Source: AWTP1-13 sp050248715
GTDB lineage: Bacteria > Pseudomonadota > Alphaproteobacteria > Rhizobiales > Hyphomicrobiaceae
Length of the DNA stretch: 64,000 nt
Assembly (NCBI GenBank): GCA_050248715.1
Contig: JBFWRV010000028.1
Coordinates: forward strand, 1-64,000
Reading direction: 5' to 3'
Under the pieces are notes generated by a model. That model worked only from the letters and a program-made list of their open reading frames with translations. It did not search any database and was not told the DNA's origin. Below, in pieces: positions 27,183 through 35,852 of the stretch. Numbering within the stretch: the stretch's first letter is position 1; the number at the start of each line of letters is the position of its first letter. Both the position numbers and the translations under genes were made by a program.

Positions 27183-27207
27183 CCGGCGCCGCCGAACAGC
27201 GCGCCGG
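27183..27207 (+). terminator. GC-rich hairpin after the NlpD-like gene
   Basis: CCGGCGC (27183-27189) pairs with GCGCCGG (27201-27207) eleven bases downstream of the stop codon. There is no T-run, so it is at best a weak terminator. Confidence 0.3.
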
Positions 27208-27389
27208 TTCGGAAAGCAATGGGCACTGCGAGGGAGGCGTCGGCGGTTCGAGCACCACCGGCGCCTCACTGTTTCAGTAACTACGGCGGTTCTGACTGCT
27301 CCCGGCGACGGCCGGCTGCCGGGCTCGGCGTACAGGCGATGATCGCCGCTCCGGGCTGATCCCGGTCGTCCCCTCGGCCAACGGGAACC

Positions 27390-27860
27390 TCAGCCTCCCG
27401 TCGGCCTACACAGTTGCTCCATGACTTGGTCAATGCTGAAGCTGGATGGTCTTTGCCGCGGCGGGAACTCGTTGAACGTCGCCATGAACTTGCCCACGAT
27501 GGCCTGCGCCGGACCACCAGGAAGGAACGCCGCAGCAAATGGTCGTTGTAGGTATTGGAGGTGATTTCAGCGCGCCCATAGGGTCCATGCGCAGATTGAA
27601 CATCGTTGGCGCGCGCATGCAGACGAACGGTTCACGCCAGATTCCCAAGGTTCCTTGGGTGCGCTGCTCGCAGAACACGGTCTTCCAGTTGTCGACGCGA
27701 AGCGCCACGAACTGGCCGTCGTCGTTGAAATAGAGAAACTCCCGACGCGCCGAGTTATTTTGCTGGCCAGTCGGGTACGGAAGCTGGTTGTAACCATCCT
27801 CGACTGTCTGCTCGCCAACCCTGCCGAACCGAGTATCCTCGGTCGCATCATCGAAGGTCG
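27390..27860 (-). pseudogene. C-terminal remnant of a third sulfatase, frameshifted
   Basis: The minus strand encodes the C-terminal part of a shorter (about 500-residue) sulfatase subfamily: EDGYNQLPYPTGQ, then EFLYFNDDGQFVALRVDNWK and REPFVCMRAPTMFNLRMDP in one frame; the next frame continues PYGRAEITSNTYNDHLLRR; a third ends with PAQAIVGKFMATFNEFPPRQ and a stop TGA at 27390-27392. Two frame changes (near 27577 and 27505) and absence of the catalytic N-terminal half show it is dead. It is a different subfamily from the two sulfatases at the window start. Confidence 0.8.
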
Positions 27861-27969
27861 TGGCTTTGCACCGGAGCACGCCGCGCAGAGCCTGGCGATG
27901 TCCGCTGAGCGATCCCGACCACCATCGGCGCACGGTTTGCGCGCTAACGGAACGTCGCCGCCTCCCCGC

Positions 27970-29304
27970 TCACTCCTGGCGCAGCACGTCTCGCAAGGTA
28001 GGCCCGGCGTACTCGGTGCGCAGGCGCCCGCGACGCTGCAGCAGCGGCACCACCTCGTCGACGAAGCGCTCGATGGCGCCCGGAGAGTAGATCGGCGACA
28101 GCATGAAGCCATCGCCGCCAACCGTATCCATGAAGGCTTCCATCTGGTCGGCGATACCGGCGGCGGTGCCGACGAACTGCGGCAGCCCGACGCTCTGGCC
28201 GTGCCGCGCGCCGACCTCGCGCACCGTCATCGGCGTGCCGTCCGCCTTGCGGTAGCGCGTCTTGAGGCGCTGCAGCTCGGGCTCGGTGCGGTCGGTCATC
28301 AGCGCGTCGGCCGGCAGGCGGGACAGGTCGAAGTCGAGATGCGCGGACAGGATCGCCATGCCGCCCTCGTCCGGCACCAGGGCGTTGTGCTCCTCCTGGA
28401 GCGCGCGCGCCTCCGCCTCGGTCCTGCCGATGATCGGTTGCAGGCCAAATAGAATCTTGCATTCCTCCGGATCGCGGCCGAGCTCGGACATGCGGCCCTT
28501 GATATCGGCGAAATAGGCGGCGGCGTCCTCGGCACGCGGCTGGATTGCGAAGATCGCGTCGGCATACTTGGCGGCGAAGTCACGCCCCTTGCCGGACGTG
28601 CCCGCCTGCAGGATTGCCGGTCCGTTCTGGGGCGAGCGCACGACGTTGAGCGGCCCGCGCGACTTGAAGAAGCGCCCGGCATGCTCGATGCGATGCACCT
28701 TGGAGGCGTCGGCAAACACCGGCGCGTCCCGGTCCATCACCAGCGCGTCCTCCTCCCAGCTCGACCAGAGCTTGCGGCACACCTCGATGTACTCGTGTGC
28801 GCGGTCGTACCGGGAGTCGGCGTCGGGCCGCTCGGCCCCGAAATTTGCGTCGAGGTTGCGGTTGATGGACGTGACCACGTTCCAGGCCGCCCGGCCGCCG
28901 GTCAGGTGGTCGATCGTCGCCCACATCCGGGCGGCATAGAAGGGATGGCTGTGGCTGGTGGAGAAGGTGGCCCCCAGGCCGATGTGCCTCGTCACCGCCC
29001 CCATGTAGGAGAGCACGGGGATCGGATCGTGCTCGGGCGCCTGCACGGCATACCGCAGGGAGGGCTCGAGCGAGGAGCGGTAGGTGTCCGAGATGTAGTT
29101 GAGGTCGGCAAAGAACACCATGTCGAAGCGGCCCCGCTCGCACAGCCGCGCGATGTGCTGGTACAGCTCGGGCCGGTTCCAGGCATAGCCCCGATCGGTC
29201 AACGGATGGCGCCACATGGCGAGGCTGTGGAAGGTCGGCCCGTGCACCAGGAACTGCGCGAGGTGGATCTTCCTCTTGGGCCTGCTCGACACTCCATTCG
29301 CCAT
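27970..29304 (-). CDS. LLM-class flavin-dependent monooxygenase (NtaA/SnaA/DszA family)
   Basis: A 444-residue two-component monooxygenase that uses reduced FMN from a separate reductase to attack chelators, sulfonates or sulfones. The N-terminus (IHLAQFLVHGPTFHSLAMWR) and the family core are clear: FDMVFFADLNYISDTYR (about 60-76), GLGATFSTSHSHPFYAARM (109-127), GGRAAWNVVTSINRNLDANF (136-155) and GPAILQAGTSGKGRDFAAKY (228-247), all FMN or substrate contacts. The start at 29304 is where family similarity begins. It is divergent, by 123 bp, from a complete oligopeptide-type importer, which probably brings in its substrate. No reductase is next to it. Confidence 0.92.
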   Translation of the reverse strand: MANGVSSRPKRKIHLAQFLVHGPTFHSLAMWRHPLTDRGYAWNRPELYQHIARLCERGRFDMVFFADLNYISDTYRSSLEPSLRYAVQAPEHDPIPVLSYMGAVTRHIGLGATFSTSHSHPFYAARMWATIDHLTGGRAAWNVVTSINRNLDANFGAERPDADSRYDRAHEYIEVCRKLWSSWEEDALVMDRDAPVFADASKVHRIEHAGRFFKSRGPLNVVRSPQNGPAILQAGTSGKGRDFAAKYADAIFAIQPRAEDAAAYFADIKGRMSELGRDPEECKILFGLQPIIGRTEAEARALQEEHNALVPDEGGMAILSAHLDFDLSRLPADALMTDRTEPELQRLKTRYRKADGTPMTVREVGARHGQSVGLPQFVGTAAGIADQMEAFMDTVGGDGFMLSPIYSPGAIERFVDEVVPLLQRRGRLRTEYAGPTLRDVLRQE

Positions 29305-29427
29305 GCGCTCGCTCGCTCTGGTTCGCCGAGGAATTGTCGGGCGCGCCTCCCGTTCTGTCCAGAGCTTGCAGCGAGGACGCCGCGGAGTGGTCGCACGCGC
29401 GCGCGATTGCCTGTAGGCTGGCGCACC

Positions 29428-31458
29428 ATGAGATTGTGGTCGCCAGCGGTGGGAATACTTGCCGGGCTCGCGGCGGGATGCCTGGCGCTCGCCGGCTGCA
29501 CCAATGATCCCTACCCCGAGGCCGACCGCGACCAGAGGGTGCTCTACTCCTCCTTCAACGAGGCGCCCAAGACGCTCGATCCGGCGGTCGCCTACACCAC
29601 CGCCGAGCACATCATCACCGCCAACGTCTTCGACACACTGTTGGAATATCACTACCTTGAGCGACCCTTCCGGCTCGTCGGCGGTCTTGCGGAGGCGGTC
29701 CCCGAGCCGCAGCAGCTTGCGGACGGGCAGCAGTCGTACCGCTTCAGGACCCGCAAGGGCGTCCTGTTCCACGCCGATCCGTGTTTCGCGGCGAGTCAGG
29801 GGGGGCGGCAGGCCCGCGAGGTTGTTGCCGCCGATTTCGCCTTCGCGCTCATGCGCATCGCCGATCCGGCGGTGAACAGCCCGGTCATCAGCAGCTTTGC
29901 GCAGGTGCAGGGGTTCGCCGATTTCAGCAAGCGGCTGGGCGAGTTGCGCAAGGCCGACCCCGCATACTCGAGCCTCCCCGCCCGCGAACAGTATGCGCGG
30001 GCCGGCGGCATTGCCGGAATCGTCACGCACGGCGACCACGAGCTGGAGCTGGTGCTGGCCGAGCCCAACGCGCAGATCCTCTACTGGTTCGCCATGCCCT
30101 TCACCACGCCGATCGCCTGGGAGGCCGTGGCCTGCTACGACGGCAAAGGCGGCCGGGCGAGCCTCTCCGATCACCCCGTCGGCACCGGCCCCTATCGCCT
30201 CACGAGCTACGAAAAGCAGCACCGCTTCACGCTAGAGCGCAATCCGGCCTGGTACGGCAGTCTGCCCGCCAACGCCAAAGCGCCGGGCGCCGTGTTCCCC
30301 GACAAGATCGATGCCGAGGACGTCGCCGAGGGACGCATCGATCCATCCTATGCCGGGCGGCAATTGCCCTTCGTCGACAAGGTGCGCTTCTTCCGCGAGC
30401 GCGAGAGCATCCCGCGCTTCAACAAGTTCCTGCAGGGCTATTACGACGACGGCGGCATCATCAAGGAGAGTTTCGATGCGGTGATCCAGCAGGACCGCCT
30501 GTCGCCGGCGATGCAAGCGCGCGGCATCCGCCTCGACAAGGAGGTGGAGCCCAGCATCTTCTACCTCGGGTTCAACATGGACGATCCGATCGTCGGCGAG
30601 AGCGCCGGCGAGCGCGGCCGCAAGTTGCGCCAGGCTATGAGCACGGCCATCGACATCAAGCAGTACCTCGACCTGTTTCTCAACGGCCGGGGCGTGCCGG
30701 CGCAGTCGCCGCTGCCGCCGGGGCTGTTCGGCTACGAGGAGACGTACAAGAATCCCTTCCGGCAGTTCGACATGACGCGGGCGCGCGAGTTGCTGGCGGA
30801 GGCGGGCTACCGCAACGGCATCGACCCCAAGACGAAGGAGCGGTTGAAGCTCAGCTTCGACACCTCGGCAACAACCTCGGAGGCGCTGCTGCAGTTCGAG
30901 TTCTTCGCAGCCTCCTGGCGCCAGCTCGGGCTCGACGTGGAGGTCAAAGGCACGACGTACAATCAGTTCCAGGACAAGGTGCGCCGCGGCGCCTACCAGA
31001 TCTTCAGCTGGGGTTGGATCGCCGACTTCCCGGATCCGGAGAACTTCCTGTTTCTCCTCGAGTGCAGCAACAGCCGCACCAAGAGCGGCGGCCCCAACAC
31101 GGCCAACTTCTGCAATGCGGAGTTCGACCGCCTCTACAAAGAGATGAAGGACGTGCCGAGCAACGCGGCACGCGGGGCGATCATCAAGCGCATGATTGCG
31201 ATCCTGGAGCGTGAACGGCCCTGGATCGAGCTCTACCACCGCGAGAACTACGAGCTCTCCCACGCCTGGCTCATCAACTCCAAGTCGCCGGGCATCTCCA
31301 ACCCGACCTACAAGTACAAGGACGTGAAGCCCGAGTTGCGCGCGCGCCTGCAGGCGCAATGGAATGCGCCGATGCGCTGGCCGATCTACCTGGTGCTCAT
31401 TGCCGTCGTTGCCCTTACCGTGCCGGCGGTCAGGACCTACTACCGGGAGCGGTCGTAA
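29428..31458 (+). CDS. ABC importer substrate-binding lipoprotein (Opp/Dpp family) with C-terminal helix
   Basis: A 676-residue extracytoplasmic solute-binding protein of the peptide/nickel family. It has a signal sequence with lipobox LALAGC (Cys at about residue 24), the family segments FNEAPKTLDPAVAYT near residue 43, GTGPYRLTSYEKQHRFTLER at about 252 and WGWIADFPDPENF at about 529. It is longer than typical members (500-600). It also ends in a second membrane segment (about residues 651-670), so the mature protein may be held at both ends, which is unusual. It is the first gene of the importer operon and its TAA overlaps the next ATG (TAATG). Confidence 0.9.
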   Translation: MRLWSPAVGILAGLAAGCLALAGCTNDPYPEADRDQRVLYSSFNEAPKTLDPAVAYTTAEHIITANVFDTLLEYHYLERPFRLVGGLAEAVPEPQQLADGQQSYRFRTRKGVLFHADPCFAASQGGRQAREVVAADFAFALMRIADPAVNSPVISSFAQVQGFADFSKRLGELRKADPAYSSLPAREQYARAGGIAGIVTHGDHELELVLAEPNAQILYWFAMPFTTPIAWEAVACYDGKGGRASLSDHPVGTGPYRLTSYEKQHRFTLERNPAWYGSLPANAKAPGAVFPDKIDAEDVAEGRIDPSYAGRQLPFVDKVRFFRERESIPRFNKFLQGYYDDGGIIKESFDAVIQQDRLSPAMQARGIRLDKEVEPSIFYLGFNMDDPIVGESAGERGRKLRQAMSTAIDIKQYLDLFLNGRGVPAQSPLPPGLFGYEETYKNPFRQFDMTRARELLAEAGYRNGIDPKTKERLKLSFDTSATTSEALLQFEFFAASWRQLGLDVEVKGTTYNQFQDKVRRGAYQIFSWGWIADFPDPENFLFLLECSNSRTKSGGPNTANFCNAEFDRLYKEMKDVPSNAARGAIIKRMIAILERERPWIELYHRENYELSHAWLINSKSPGISNPTYKYKDVKPELRARLQAQWNAPMRWPIYLVLIAVVALTVPAVRTYYRERS

Positions 31459-32438
31459 TGCTCGCCTATCTCGTCCGCCGCATCGCTTACGGCTTCCTGA
31501 CGATGCTGGGCGTTCTCTTCCTCCTGTTCGTGCTGTTCTTCGCCGTCACCAATCCCGACGACATCGCCCGCAAGGCCGTGGGCGAGCGCGCCCGGCCCGA
31601 GGTCTATGCGCAGTGGAAGAAGAACCATGGCTACGACAAGCCGCTGTTCTACAACCGCGAGGCTGCCGGCTCCGCCCGCTACACCGATACGCTGCTGTTC
31701 GAGCACTACCGGCGCATGCTGACCTTCGACTTCGGCCGCAGCGATGCCGACGATAGCCCGATCACCAAGCGCTTGTGGGAGGGCGCTGGGCCGAGCCTCG
31801 GGCTGACGGTGCCGCTGTTCCTCATCGGCCTGGTGGTCAGCGTGATCGTTGCGCTGTTCGTGGCCTTCTTCCGCGAGACCTACGTCGACCGCATGGTGCT
31901 GGTGCTGTGCATGCTGACGATGAGCGTGGCGGGGCTGCTCTACATCATTGCCGGCCAGTATGTCGTGGCTCAGATTCTACGCTGGTTCCCGATCTCGGGC
32001 TTCGATCCCGACCCGGCCGTGGTGGCGCGCTTCCTGGCGCTGCCGGTGCTGGTCGGCGTCGTGTCGGGGTTCGGGGCCGACGTGCGCCTCTACCGAACCA
32101 TCTTCCTGGAGGAGATGGGCCGCGACTACGTGCGCACGGCCCGCGCCAAAGGCTGCGGCGACGCCCGCGTCATGCTCCGCCATGTGCTGCGCAACGCGCT
32201 GATCCCGATCCTTACCAACATCGTGGTCACCATTCCGTTCCTGTTCACGGGGGCTTTGCTGCTGGAGTCCTTCTTCGGCATTCCGGGATTGGGCTCGCTG
32301 ACCGTGGAGGCGATCCAGGGCAACGACTTCTCGACGCTGCGCACTATGGTCTACCTCGGCGCGCTTCTGTTCGTCCTTGGCCAGATCCTCACCGACATCA
32401 GCTACGCGCTCGCCGACCCCCGCGTGAGGCTCGGCTAG
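31458..32438 (+). CDS. ABC importer permease (OppB/DppB family)
   Basis: A 326-residue inner-membrane permease with about six helices. The N-terminus (MLAYLVRRIAYGFLTMLGV) and the C-terminal EAA loop with YVRTARAKGCGDARVMLRHV, followed by NALIPILT and LLLESFFGIPGLG, are typical of binding-protein-dependent permeases. The start codon overlaps the stop of the binding protein by one base. A palindromic repeat separates it from the second permease. Confidence 0.92.
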   Translation: MLAYLVRRIAYGFLTMLGVLFLLFVLFFAVTNPDDIARKAVGERARPEVYAQWKKNHGYDKPLFYNREAAGSARYTDTLLFEHYRRMLTFDFGRSDADDSPITKRLWEGAGPSLGLTVPLFLIGLVVSVIVALFVAFFRETYVDRMVLVLCMLTMSVAGLLYIIAGQYVVAQILRWFPISGFDPDPAVVARFLALPVLVGVVSGFGADVRLYRTIFLEEMGRDYVRTARAKGCGDARVMLRHVLRNALIPILTNIVVTIPFLFTGALLLESFFGIPGLGSLTVEAIQGNDFSTLRTMVYLGALLFVLGQILTDISYALADPRVRLG

Positions 32439-32458
32439 CGATGCCAGCGAGCCCCTTC

Positions 32459-32545
32459 CGTAGGTTGGGTCGAGCGTCAGCGATGACCCAACGCTGTTAC
32501 AGGTTGAACCGTGTTGGGTCTGCGCTTCGCTTGACCCAACCTACG
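32459..32545. repeat. Nested palindromic element inside the ABC operon
   Basis: An 87-base element flanked by perfect inverted ends, CGTAGGTTGGGTC (32459-32471) and GACCCAACCTACG (32533-32545). Each half holds its own smaller hairpin (GTTGGGTC with TGACCCAAC). This is the GTAGGTTGGGT class of small palindromic repeat seen in alphaproteobacterial spacers. It lies between the two permease genes and could fold in the mRNA and change relative expression. Confidence 0.75.
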
Positions 32546-32609
32546 CGCGCTTTCCTCCTCCCCCCTCCAGGGGGAGGAGACGCGTTGGCGCTCCTGCGAA
32601 ACACAGAGG

Positions 32610-33638
32610 GTGCGTGAGGTGCACTGGCTCTCCAACATCGTCGTCGTGCTCCTGCTGGTCGGCGCCGTGCTGGCGGGGCGGCATGTGATCCGCGATCGGT
32701 TCTGGCGCGAGAACGCGATCCAGCTCTGGCGCCGTCGACCCGTGACGATCGTCATCATCGGCATCTATCTCCTGATCGCGCTGCTCGATTCGATTGCCTG
32801 GGTCGATGCGCCGAGCGAGGCCGATGCGCTGACGTCCGGCAAGCCGCGCACCGTCATCGACCGCATCTTCCGCCCCGAGACGTTCAAGGAGGCCAGCTAC
32901 TCCGCACCGCTGGCCGACGTGGAATTCTACGGCGGCAAGCCGCTGCTCTTCCCCGGCACGCACCTGCTCGGCACCGACCTGCTCGGCCGCGACGTGGTCT
33001 ACCGCACCCTCAAGGGCGTGCGCGTCGCGTTGCTGATCGGCGGGCTGACCACTCTCGTCGTCATCCCGATCGCGCTGCTGTTCGGCGTCAGTGCCGGCTA
33101 CTGGGGCCGCCGCATCGACGATGCCGTGTTCTTCGCCATGACGGTGCTGGCCTCGGTGCCGAGCCTCCTGCTGCTGATCGCGCTTATCATGGTGCTGGGC
33201 CGCGGCACCGTGCAGGTGTGCGTGGCGCTCGGCGTCACGGGCTGGGTGCATTTCTGCCGCATCGCCCGCGGCGAGACGCTCAAGCTGCGTGAGGCCGACT
33301 ACGTGGCGGCGGCGCACGCGCTCGGCGTGTCGGATGCCACGATCATCCGCCGGCACATCCTGCCCAACATCGCCCACCTCGTCATCATCACCTTCGCGCT
33401 GTCATTCACGGGGCTGGTGCTGTCGGAGACGATCCTGTCCTATCTCGGCATCGGGCTCGAGGGGAGCTGGGGGCAGATGATCGACCAGGCGCGCAACGAG
33501 CTGTCGCGTACGCCCATCATCTGGTGGAACCTGGCGGGCGCGTCGGTTGCGCTGTTCGTGCTGGTGCTCGCCGTCAACATGCTGGCCGACGCCATGCGCG
33601 ACATCATCGACCCGCGCACGCGCAGGGAGGAGCGATGA
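32610..33638 (+). CDS. ABC importer permease (OppC/DppC family)
   Basis: A 342-residue permease beginning at GTG (32610, with AGAGG just before; a GTG at 32619 is an alternative). An extra N-terminal helix (residues 8-23) precedes the usual one (46-62). An outside loop of about 65 residues leads to HLLGTDLLGRDVVYR, the family's conserved segment, then five more helices. The EAA loop is RIARGETLKLREADYVAAAH (about 219-238). Its last bases overlap the next gene (ATGA). It pairs with the preceding permease. Confidence 0.91.
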   Translation: MREVHWLSNIVVVLLLVGAVLAGRHVIRDRFWRENAIQLWRRRPVTIVIIGIYLLIALLDSIAWVDAPSEADALTSGKPRTVIDRIFRPETFKEASYSAPLADVEFYGGKPLLFPGTHLLGTDLLGRDVVYRTLKGVRVALLIGGLTTLVVIPIALLFGVSAGYWGRRIDDAVFFAMTVLASVPSLLLLIALIMVLGRGTVQVCVALGVTGWVHFCRIARGETLKLREADYVAAAHALGVSDATIIRRHILPNIAHLVIITFALSFTGLVLSETILSYLGIGLEGSWGQMIDQARNELSRTPIIWWNLAGASVALFVLVLAVNMLADAMRDIIDPRTRREER

Positions 33639-34621
33639 GCGAGCCCCTGCTCACCGTCGAGAACCTGAGCATCTCCTTCCCCGGCGGCAGCGGCGGGCGG
33701 ATCGGCGTCGTCGACCGCGTCGGCTTCACCATCAAGGCCGGCGAGACGCTGGCGCTGGTCGGCGAGTCGGGTTGCGGCAAATCCATGACGGCCTTGGCGA
33801 TCATGCGTCTGGTGCCCAAGCCTGGCCGCATCGACGAGGCCAGCCGCATCCGCTTCGACGGCCGCGACCTGCTGGCACTCGCCGTGCCGCAGATGCGCAG
33901 CGTGCGCGGCGCCAGCATCGGCATGATCTTCCAGGAGCCGATGACGAGCCTCAATCCGGTGACGACGGTTGGCGAGCAGGTGCTGGAGGCAGTCGAGTTG
34001 CACGCCGACATCTCGCGCGGCGAGGCACGCTCGAGGGTGCTGGAGCTCTTCGCCCTCGTCGGCATCCCCGATCCCAAGACGCGCTTTGCGGCCTATCCGC
34101 ACCAGCTCTCAGGCGGGCTCAAGCAGCGCGTCATGATCGCCATGGCTATGGTGATGCGGCCGCGGCTGCTGATCGCCGATGAGCCGACCACAGCGCTCGA
34201 TGCCACGATCCGCGCGCAGATCCTGGAGCTACTGCGCGATCTCTCGGCCAAAACGGGAACAGCGGTGCTGCTCATCACCCACGACTTCGGGGTCGTCAAC
34301 GAGGTGGCCGACCGGGTGGCGGTGATGTACGCGGGCGGCATCGTGGAAGAGGGCACGCGCGTGGAGTTGCTGAGCCGGCCGCGACATCCCTACACGCAAG
34401 GCCTGCTGCGCTCGATCCCGCGGCCCGAGGCGCGCGGCCACCGGCTGGAGGAGATCAAGGGCGCGGTGCCGCGGCCGGGACATTGGCCCGCCGGCTGCCG
34501 CTTCCATACGCGCTGCAGCTTCGCCTTCGAGCCCTGTCCGGTCGACGAGCCGGGCTGCACGCCCCTCTCATCCACCCACGCCGCGCGCTGTCATCTCGTG
34601 GCACGGGAGGCACGCCCATGA
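33635..34621 (+). CDS. ABC importer ATPase (OppD/DppD family)
   Basis: A 328-residue cytoplasmic ATPase. Walker A is GESGCGKS (about residues 43-50), signature LSGGLKQR, Walker B LLIADEPTTALD and the switch His in LLITHDFG. The C-terminal oligopeptide-type extension holds PGHWPAGCRFHTRCSFAFEP with the Cys residues that in some members bind an iron-sulfur cluster. It overlaps its neighbours on both sides by four bases (ATGA), so the set is translationally coupled. Confidence 0.95.
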   Translation: MSEPLLTVENLSISFPGGSGGRIGVVDRVGFTIKAGETLALVGESGCGKSMTALAIMRLVPKPGRIDEASRIRFDGRDLLALAVPQMRSVRGASIGMIFQEPMTSLNPVTTVGEQVLEAVELHADISRGEARSRVLELFALVGIPDPKTRFAAYPHQLSGGLKQRVMIAMAMVMRPRLLIADEPTTALDATIRAQILELLRDLSAKTGTAVLLITHDFGVVNEVADRVAVMYAGGIVEEGTRVELLSRPRHPYTQGLLRSIPRPEARGHRLEEIKGAVPRPGHWPAGCRFHTRCSFAFEPCPVDEPGCTPLSSTHAARCHLVAREARP

Positions 34622-35628
34622 CCGTGCTGAGCGCGGAGGCGCTGCTGGAAATCCGCGGCCTGCGCACGTGGTTTCCCATCCGCACTGGCGTCCTGCAGCG
34701 GGTTGCCGGCCATGTCCGCGCCGTCGATGGCGTCGATCTCACGATCTATCCCGGCGAGACGCTCGCATTGGTTGGCGAGTCGGGCTGCGGCAAGACGACG
34801 GTCGGGCGCAGCATCCTGCAGCTCGCCGAGACGACCGGGGGCGGCATCTGGTTCCGCGGCACCGAGCTCACCTCGCTCTCGCGCCAGTCGTTCCAGCGCT
34901 ATCGGCGCCAGATCCAGATCGTCATGCAGGACCCGGGCTCGGCGCTCGATCCGCGCTTTACGGTGCGCGACTGCATCGCGGAAGGCCTGGATGCCTTCGC
35001 CATCGGCGCCGGCGAGGAGGAGCGCACCAAGCGGGTCGCCGCGCTCATGCGCAGCGTCAGTCTCGACCCCGAGACCATGTGGCGATACCCGCACGAGTTC
35101 TCGGGCGGCCAACGCCAGCGCATTTGCATCGCCAGGGCGTTGGCGGTCGACCCCGCACTGCTCATCTGCGACGAGGCAACCTCGGCGCTCGACGTGTCGA
35201 TCCAGGCGCAGATCCTCAACCTGCTCGCCGATCTTCAGGCCACGCGCAAGCTCACCTATCTGTTCATCACCCATGATCTCGGCACCGTGCGCTACTTCGC
35301 AACGCGCGTGGCCGTCATGTACCTCGGCCGCATCGTCGAGACGGGGCCGACGGAGCGCATCTTCGCCGAGCCGCGGCACCCCTACACCAGGGCGCTGCTG
35401 GCCTCGATACCTTCCCTCGATCCGGCACGCCGCAGCACCAGGCCCGTGGCGCTCGGCGATGTACCCTCCCCCGAGCGGCCGCCGCCCGGATGCCACTACC
35501 ATCCGCGCTGCACCTCGCGGCTGGAAAGCTGCAGCCGCGACGACCCGCCCGTGGCCGCGTTCGCGGACGGCATCTCCCGCTGCATCCTCTCCGCCTTCGA
35601 GCCGGACGCACGCGTGGGGACGGCCTGA
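34618..35628 (+). CDS. ABC importer ATPase (OppF/DppF family)
   Basis: A 336-residue partner ATPase. Walker A GESGCGKTT (about 54-62), signature FSGGQRQR, Walker B LLICDEATSALDVS and LFITHDLG are all intact. It ends with the family's PPGCHYHPRCTSRLESC segment. With the binding protein, two permeases and the first ATPase it completes a five-gene importer. A 224 bp spacer without a gene separates it from the TRAP operon. Confidence 0.95.
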   Translation: MTVLSAEALLEIRGLRTWFPIRTGVLQRVAGHVRAVDGVDLTIYPGETLALVGESGCGKTTVGRSILQLAETTGGGIWFRGTELTSLSRQSFQRYRRQIQIVMQDPGSALDPRFTVRDCIAEGLDAFAIGAGEEERTKRVAALMRSVSLDPETMWRYPHEFSGGQRQRICIARALAVDPALLICDEATSALDVSIQAQILNLLADLQATRKLTYLFITHDLGTVRYFATRVAVMYLGRIVETGPTERIFAEPRHPYTRALLASIPSLDPARRSTRPVALGDVPSPERPPPGCHYHPRCTSRLESCSRDDPPVAAFADGISRCILSAFEPDARVGTA

Positions 35629-35852
35629 GCCCCGGCTCCGGGCGGGGGCCGAACGGCTGTGCTGGCCGGCCTCGGATGCGCCGGCCTCCGGATGATGTCC
35701 ATGCACTGTCCTTGCCAGAACCATCTCTGTGCTGCACTCTCATGCGCTGGAGGCGCAATGACGTCTCGCGTCGGCATGGCTGCCGGCCCACAAAAAGGCT
35801 TCCGTTCGCCGCGGGCAGCTCGTGCTTGCGACGTCAACAGTGGAGGAAACAG

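Noticed and set aside
28681..29427. In-frame N-terminal extension of the solute-binding protein to 925 residues
   Set aside because: It is antisense to the monooxygenase gene, and a signal peptide with lipobox starts exactly at 29428.
29305..30222. In-frame N-terminal extension of the monooxygenase to 750 residues
   Set aside because: It is antisense to the binding-protein gene and is not protein-like; homology begins at 29304.
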